From contig NZ_CP107942.1 in NCBI RefSeq assembly GCF_036053395.1, positions 10,096,001 to 10,160,000 on the forward strand: DNA of 64,000 nt, in the 5' to 3' direction. A program made the position numbers and the translations under genes. Origin of the DNA: Actinoplanes sp. NBC_00393. Its GTDB lineage: Bacteria > Actinomycetota > Actinomycetes > Mycobacteriales > Micromonosporaceae. Within the stretch, counting starts at the first letter, position 1. Each line of letters starts with the position of its first letter. Below the pieces are notes generated by a model. It was not told the DNA's origin, did not search any database, and saw only the letters and a program-made list of their open reading frames with translations. Shown here piece by piece: positions 60,695 to 64,000 of this stretch.

Positions 60695-61510
60695 TCAGCC
60701 GAACTTCGAAGGCATCCGGTGAACTGCCCGTTCCCCAAGATCCAGTCCACCGGATGCCGGCTCGGTGAAGTTCTGCGGCCTGCTGTCCCGCCGCCAGGAC
60801 CGCTTCGTGTCACGCTCGGGCCGCTCCCGGCACCACCGGTCGCGCCGGTCCCGGTCCCGGTCCCGATCGCCGCGCCGGTCGTCGCGCGCGGTGGCGGAGG
60901 GGCAGGCCGACGGCCGGGCGGAAGCCGCCGATCGGGACGGAGCGGCCGTTTCTCGCGCGCCGCCCTCCCGCCCGCTTCCTTCCTGCGCGCTCCCTTCCTG
61001 CGCGCCCTCTTCCTGCGCGCCCTCTTCCTGCGCGGCCCGCGACGGCGCGGGCCCCGATGACGCGGTGGCCGGGGTCGGCGTCGGGGTGATCTGCGGCTCA
61101 GGCCGTGGCGACGAGGCCACCGCGACCGGCGTCCCGGGCACTCCCGGGCCGGCCTGATCGGACCGAATGCCGGCGTTCGCCAGCAGCGCCACCCCGCCGA
61201 CCGTGGCCGTCACGGCGAGCGCGGCCGCCGTCAGCTTGAGATTGAGCAACCGGGTGACCCGCGGCCCGCCACGGCTGCGGCCCGGCGACTCCGGCAGGTT
61301 GAAGACGCTGTCCGGGTTGGGCGACGAGGGCGACCCGCCCGCCCGGAACGCAGCCGCCGCCGCCTCCTCACCGGCCAGCTCGCGCGCGGTGCCGGGAGCG
61401 GTCGCCGCCGCCAGCAGCTCGCCCAGCGGATGCCCGGGTGGCAGGACGATCGGCATCGGTTCCCTGCTGTTCCGGTCCATCGGGCCTCCCTCCGGGCTGC
61501 TCATCTCCAC
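60695..61510 (-). CDS. Putative membrane partner of the ECF sigma factor
   Basis: A 271-residue protein whose start overlaps the sigma-factor stop. It has a Pro/Ala-rich cytoplasmic N-terminus, a TM helix (LTAAALAVTATVGGVALLAN) and an extracellular part with Pro/Ser-rich linker. EEGAQ repeats (QEEGAQEEGAQEGSAQEGS) and an Arg/Asp-rich tail (DRRGDRDRDRDRRDRW) complete it. Its place suggests an anti-sigma role, but no classical zinc anti-sigma motif (HxxxCxxC) is visible. Starts at 61510, 61504 or 61480 are possible. Confidence 0.7.
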   Translation of the reverse strand: MEMSSPEGGPMDRNSREPMPIVLPPGHPLGELLAAATAPGTARELAGEEAAAAAFRAGGSPSSPNPDSVFNLPESPGRSRGGPRVTRLLNLKLTAAALAVTATVGGVALLANAGIRSDQAGPGVPGTPVAVASSPRPEPQITPTPTPATASSGPAPSRAAQEEGAQEEGAQEGSAQEGSGREGGARETAAPSRSAASARPSACPSATARDDRRGDRDRDRDRRDRWCRERPERDTKRSWRRDSRPQNFTEPASGGLDLGERAVHRMPSKFG

Positions 61511-62232
61511 TCCTTCAGCGCCGGAGCGGGCGAAGATGTCACCGGCTCCGCCGGCCGCAGATCCCGGGCCGCCGACTGAGCCACGCGCAGATGGCGAGAT
61601 TCCCGAACATCCGAGCCTGGGTCACGCTCAGCCGAGCGAGGGCCTGAGCTTGGAACAGCTTCAGCCGCGCGAGGGCCCGGGCGTGGATCGCGCTGGGCCA
61701 GGCGCTGGGCCAGCTGCCGCAATCCTCGGTAGGCCGCGGTGCGCACCGCTCCGGCCCGCCGCCCAAGGATCTCGCCGGTGGTCCGGGCGTCCAGCCCGAC
61801 CACCACGCGCAGCATCACGGCCTCGGCCATCTCCGGCGGCAGCGACGCGATCAGCGCGACCGCCGCATCCGTGGTGACCAGCTCCAGAGCCCGGTCCGCG
61901 GTGTCGTCGTCGGCGCGTACCTCGGCGAGCTGCTCGACCGGCGCGCTCGTCTGCGGACGCCGCCGCTGGGCACGCAGCAGGTCCATGGCCCGGTGCCGGG
62001 CGATCGTCACGGTCCAGCCGCGGAAGCCGTCCCAGTCCCCGCTGAACGAGCGCAGATCCCGGGCGATCTGGAACCAGGCCTCGGAGGCGACGTCCTCGGC
62101 GTCGTCGCCGACCAGCACCCGCAGATAGCGCAGCAGCGCCGGTTGCTGCCGCCGGTAGAGCTGCCGGAACGCGTCCTCGTCACCGGACTGCGCGGCGCGC
62201 ACCACCGCGTCGGCGTCCTCCGGTGCCACCAT
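61501..62232 (-). CDS. ECF-type RNA polymerase sigma factor
   Basis: A 243-residue sigma70-family extracytoplasmic-function factor. Region 2 is DAFRQLYRRQQPALLRYLRVLVGDDAEDVASEAWFQIARDL...FRGWTVTIARHRAMDLLR; region 4 is LIASLPPEMAEAVMLRVVVGLDARTTGEILGRRAGAVRTAAYRGLRQLA. A ~50-residue extra C-terminal tail is present. It is paired with the overlapping membrane protein gene. Its regulon is unknown. Confidence 0.93.
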   Translation of the reverse strand: MVAPEDADAVVRAAQSGDEDAFRQLYRRQQPALLRYLRVLVGDDAEDVASEAWFQIARDLRSFSGDWDGFRGWTVTIARHRAMDLLRAQRRRPQTSAPVEQLAEVRADDDTADRALELVTTDAAVALIASLPPEMAEAVMLRVVVGLDARTTGEILGRRAGAVRTAAYRGLRQLAQRLAQRDPRPGPRAAEAVPSSGPRSAERDPGSDVRESRHLRVAQSAARDLRPAEPVTSSPAPALKEWR

Positions 62233-62397
62233 CCACGACCTCCGCGCGTCTCGCCGCCGGGCCCGCGGGCGGACCGGGCTCCACTGCTTTCAGCGTCGAT
62301 CGGTGGAAAAGTGTCACCGCACTTCCCGAGTCCGATCGACGCGGTAGATCGTCTCCGATACGGTCTGGACCTGACATCACGCGACAAGGGAGAGATC

Positions 62398-62823
62398 GTG
62401 CTGCAAGATCTGCTGGAGGGCGCCGGGCGAAGCATCGTGTTCGGGCTGATCGGAATCGGTCTGATGGCCGTTGGTTACGTGCTGATCGATCTGCTCACCC
62501 CGGGCAAGCTGCGGGACCTGATCTGGACGGAGCGTAACCCGAACGCGTCTCTGCTCCTCGCCGCCAACCAGCTCGGCATCGCCGCGATCGTCTTCACCGC
62601 GATCTTCACGAGCTACGACTCGTTCGGGCAGGGCGTCGCCTCCACGGTGCTCTTCGGCCTGGTCGGCATCGGCATCATGGGCCTGGCCTTCCTGGTCCTG
62701 GACTGGATGACCCCCGGCAAGCTCGGCGAGGTCATCTGCACCCCCGACCGCCACGGCGGCGCGATGGTCAGCGCAGCCTCGCACTTCGGCGCGGCCTTGA
62801 TCGTCTGCGCCTGCATCTCCTGA
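62398..62823 (+). CDS. DUF350 membrane protein
   Basis: A 141-residue protein with about four TM helices in two similar halves (GRSIVFGLIGIGLMAVGYVLIDLLTPGKL and LFGLVGIGIMGLAFLVLDWMTPGKL), the internal duplication typical of DUF350. Function unknown. GTG 62398 follows AAGGGAGA. It is divergent from the sigma factor, so that sigma factor may control it; this is a guess. Confidence 0.9.
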   Translation: MLQDLLEGAGRSIVFGLIGIGLMAVGYVLIDLLTPGKLRDLIWTERNPNASLLLAANQLGIAAIVFTAIFTSYDSFGQGVASTVLFGLVGIGIMGLAFLVLDWMTPGKLGEVICTPDRHGGAMVSAASHFGAALIVCACIS

Positions 62824-63413
62824 CCGCAAGCTCTGCAGCGCGCGTCCCGCAGGCACGTTTTTCTTGACGTACGCCCGACGCGCCCCCGCTCCACGCAACC
62901 CGCGGCCACCTGCGGCTCAAGGCCCCACCGCGGCCGCCGGGAAACACCAGGTGGCCGCGCGGCCAGCCCACCCTCAGCGCCAGCCGATCATCCCGGCTGG
63001 CGCTGAGTGCTGTCTCGGGCGGCCGGAGGCAGCCCTGACGGTCAGCTGGTTTGCTCGGCTGACGGTGAGTGCTGTCTCGGGCGGCCGGAGGCAGCCCTGA
63101 CGGTCAGCTGGTCTGCTCGGCTGACGGTGAGTGCTGTCTCGGGCGGCCGGAGGCAGCCGTGACGGTCAGCTGGTCTGCTCGGCTGACGGTGAGTGCTGTG
63201 TCGGGCGGCCGGAGGCAGCCGTGACGGTCAGCTGGTCTGCTCGGCTGACGGTGAGTGCTGTCTCGGGCGGCCGGAGGCAGCCGTAGGGGTCAGCTGGAGG
63301 GTGTGGTGTTTCCCGGCGGGGGCGCTGGGGCCTGGACGGACTGCTTCGTCGCCGGGGAGCGGCGGGGGAGGTGTAGCTGGGGTTGGGGGCGGCATAGGTC
63401 GTACCGAGATGGG
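62824..63413. repeat. 62-bp tandem repeat array B and flanks (array 63,001-63,300)
   Basis: Between DUF350 and LtrA no gene is supported. Five consecutive units start (GAGTGCTG) at 63,005, 63,067, 63,129, 63,191 and 63,253, an exact 62-bp period with few substitutions. Each has GTCAGC...GCTGAC (hairpin) and CGGGCGGCCGGAGGCAGCC. They match array A at 41.7 kb. Confidence 0.92.
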
Positions 63414-64000
63414 TTATTGACCTCGGCCGAAATCGCCGATGGCGGCGGCCATGCCCAGCCGGCGCACGCGGGGGAGGTCTTCGGCGATGGCGCCGGCCGC
63501 CATGATCAGCGGGATGGCGACCAGCTGGGCCACCGCGAGCATGTGCCCGAGGGGCGCGGTGGCCAGCACCGCGGCGGCCGTGACCAGGCGGTAAGGGATG
63601 CCAGGCAATCGCAGCAGGCGCAGGAAGCCGGCGTGGCCGAGCAGGTAGAGGGCTACGCCACCGGACAGGGCGAAGGCGGGGCCCCAGTGCAGGGGTTCGA
63701 AGGCGTGGCCGACCGTCTTCTTGATGCCGACGGCCATCACCACGATGCCGAGCAGCATCGGCAGGTGGGCGTATCCCCAGGCGTTGAGGGCGAGGCGGCT
63801 GCGCCGGCGCGGGTCGGTGACATGCGCGAGCACCTCCTCGGACCGCTTGTCGTCGCCGGCGAAATAGCACCACCAGAGGTAGTACGCGATGCCGAGGCCG
63901 AGTACGGCGACCAGGATCGTTCCGCCGTCGAGGCGGACGTCGCGGAAGCCCAGCCCGATCGCGATGATCGACTCGCCGATCGCAATGATCATGACCAGGG
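63414..64000 (-). CDS. ltrA: Low-temperature-requirement A family protein, 5' part outside window
   Basis: The visible C-terminal ~195 residues carry the LtrA pattern: LVMIIAIGESIIAIG at the window edge, YLWWCYFAGDDKRSEEVLAHVTDP, LNAWGYAHLPMLLGIVVMAVGIKKTV and several TM helices. The frame stays open to base 64,000 and the first Met visible is internal, so the gene is truncated by the window. LtrA proteins are polytopic membrane proteins of poorly known role. Confidence 0.88.
   Translation of the reverse strand, partial: LVMIIAIGESIIAIGLGFRDVRLDGGTILVAVLGLGIAYYLWWCYFAGDDKRSEEVLAHVTDPRRRSRLALNAWGYAHLPMLLGIVVMAVGIKKTVGHAFEPLHWGPAFALSGGVALYLLGHAGFLRLLRLPGIPYRLVTAAAVLATAPLGHMLAVAQLVAIPLIMAAGAIAEDLPRVRRLGMAAAIGDFGRGQ

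Noticed and set aside
63001-63300. CRISPR array
   Set aside because: Regular 62-bp period, but the whole unit repeats with only point changes; there are no unique spacers and no cas genes.

Overview
The window is high-GC DNA from a filamentous actinobacterium, most likely a Micromonosporaceae member and plausibly Actinoplanes. The evidence is the codon and GC pattern, typical actinobacterial neighbourhoods (DUF3052 beside an AhpE peroxiredoxin, RNase H/phosphatase fusion, Nif3/zinc-ribbon operon, GlnA2, a giant Lys/Ala-rich H1-like protein), an actinobacterial rnpB, an RepSA/FtsK-type integrative element, and a chemoreceptor, which fits a genus with motile spores. The genus is inference; no 16S gene is present.

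Left chromosomal arm (1-26.2 kb): gltX, a winged-helix protein, a methyl-accepting chemoreceptor, aceE, yjbQ, a two-domain E1-like TPP enzyme, DUF3052 and ahpE, tRNA-Val(TAC), a DUF402 protein, a barstar-like protein, a primase-polymerase-like protein divergent from an XRE/TPR regulator, and a co-directional run flavoprotein / Nif3 / zinc-ribbon coiled coil / RNase H-phosphatase. Then come a GH18 chitinase, a DUF3311 plus sodium:solute symporter pair, and small membrane and GNAT proteins.

Integrated element (26,267-41,264, about 15.0 kb): a 36-bp perfect direct repeat brackets an actinomycete integrative and conjugative element (AICE). The right repeat is the 3' end of rnpB (RNase P RNA, minus strand, 41,236-41,660), so the element sits in the rnpB 3' end and leaves that gene intact. 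Reading leftward on the minus strand, the backbone is a regulator, a membrane partner plus FtsK-like ATPase, a dense run of mostly 4-nt-overlapping small genes (zinc ribbons, a SprT-like metalloprotease, an apparently orphan Pycsar-type membrane effector, DUF2637), RepSA-like initiator, Xis and Int. The right part, on the plus strand, carries an XRE/TPR regulator and a PP2C-like protein. It is followed by a visibly AT-richer two-gene module (membrane coiled-coil protein plus a FlgT-C-like protein) and two hairpin-rich non-coding stretches. A 16-bp palindrome occurs three times in the operon, and AGGGCGTC repeats cluster next to both att sites.

Right chromosomal arm (41.3-64 kb): a 62-bp-type tandem repeat family (two arrays, 41.7 and 63.0 kb), TauE/SafE exporter overlapping a lone TIR protein, a GAPDH-like protein lacking the catalytic His, a PLP dehydratase, a membrane protein, VanY-like peptidase, methyltransferase, asd, the 1,689-aa H1-like protein, an RNB ribonuclease with a repeat-expanded linker, panB, nadE, glnA2-type glutamine synthetase, an ECF sigma/membrane-partner pair, DUF350 and a truncated LtrA. 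Most genes here are housekeeping. The novelty lies in the rnpB-targeting element, its cargo and cis-acting DNA, and the repeat families.
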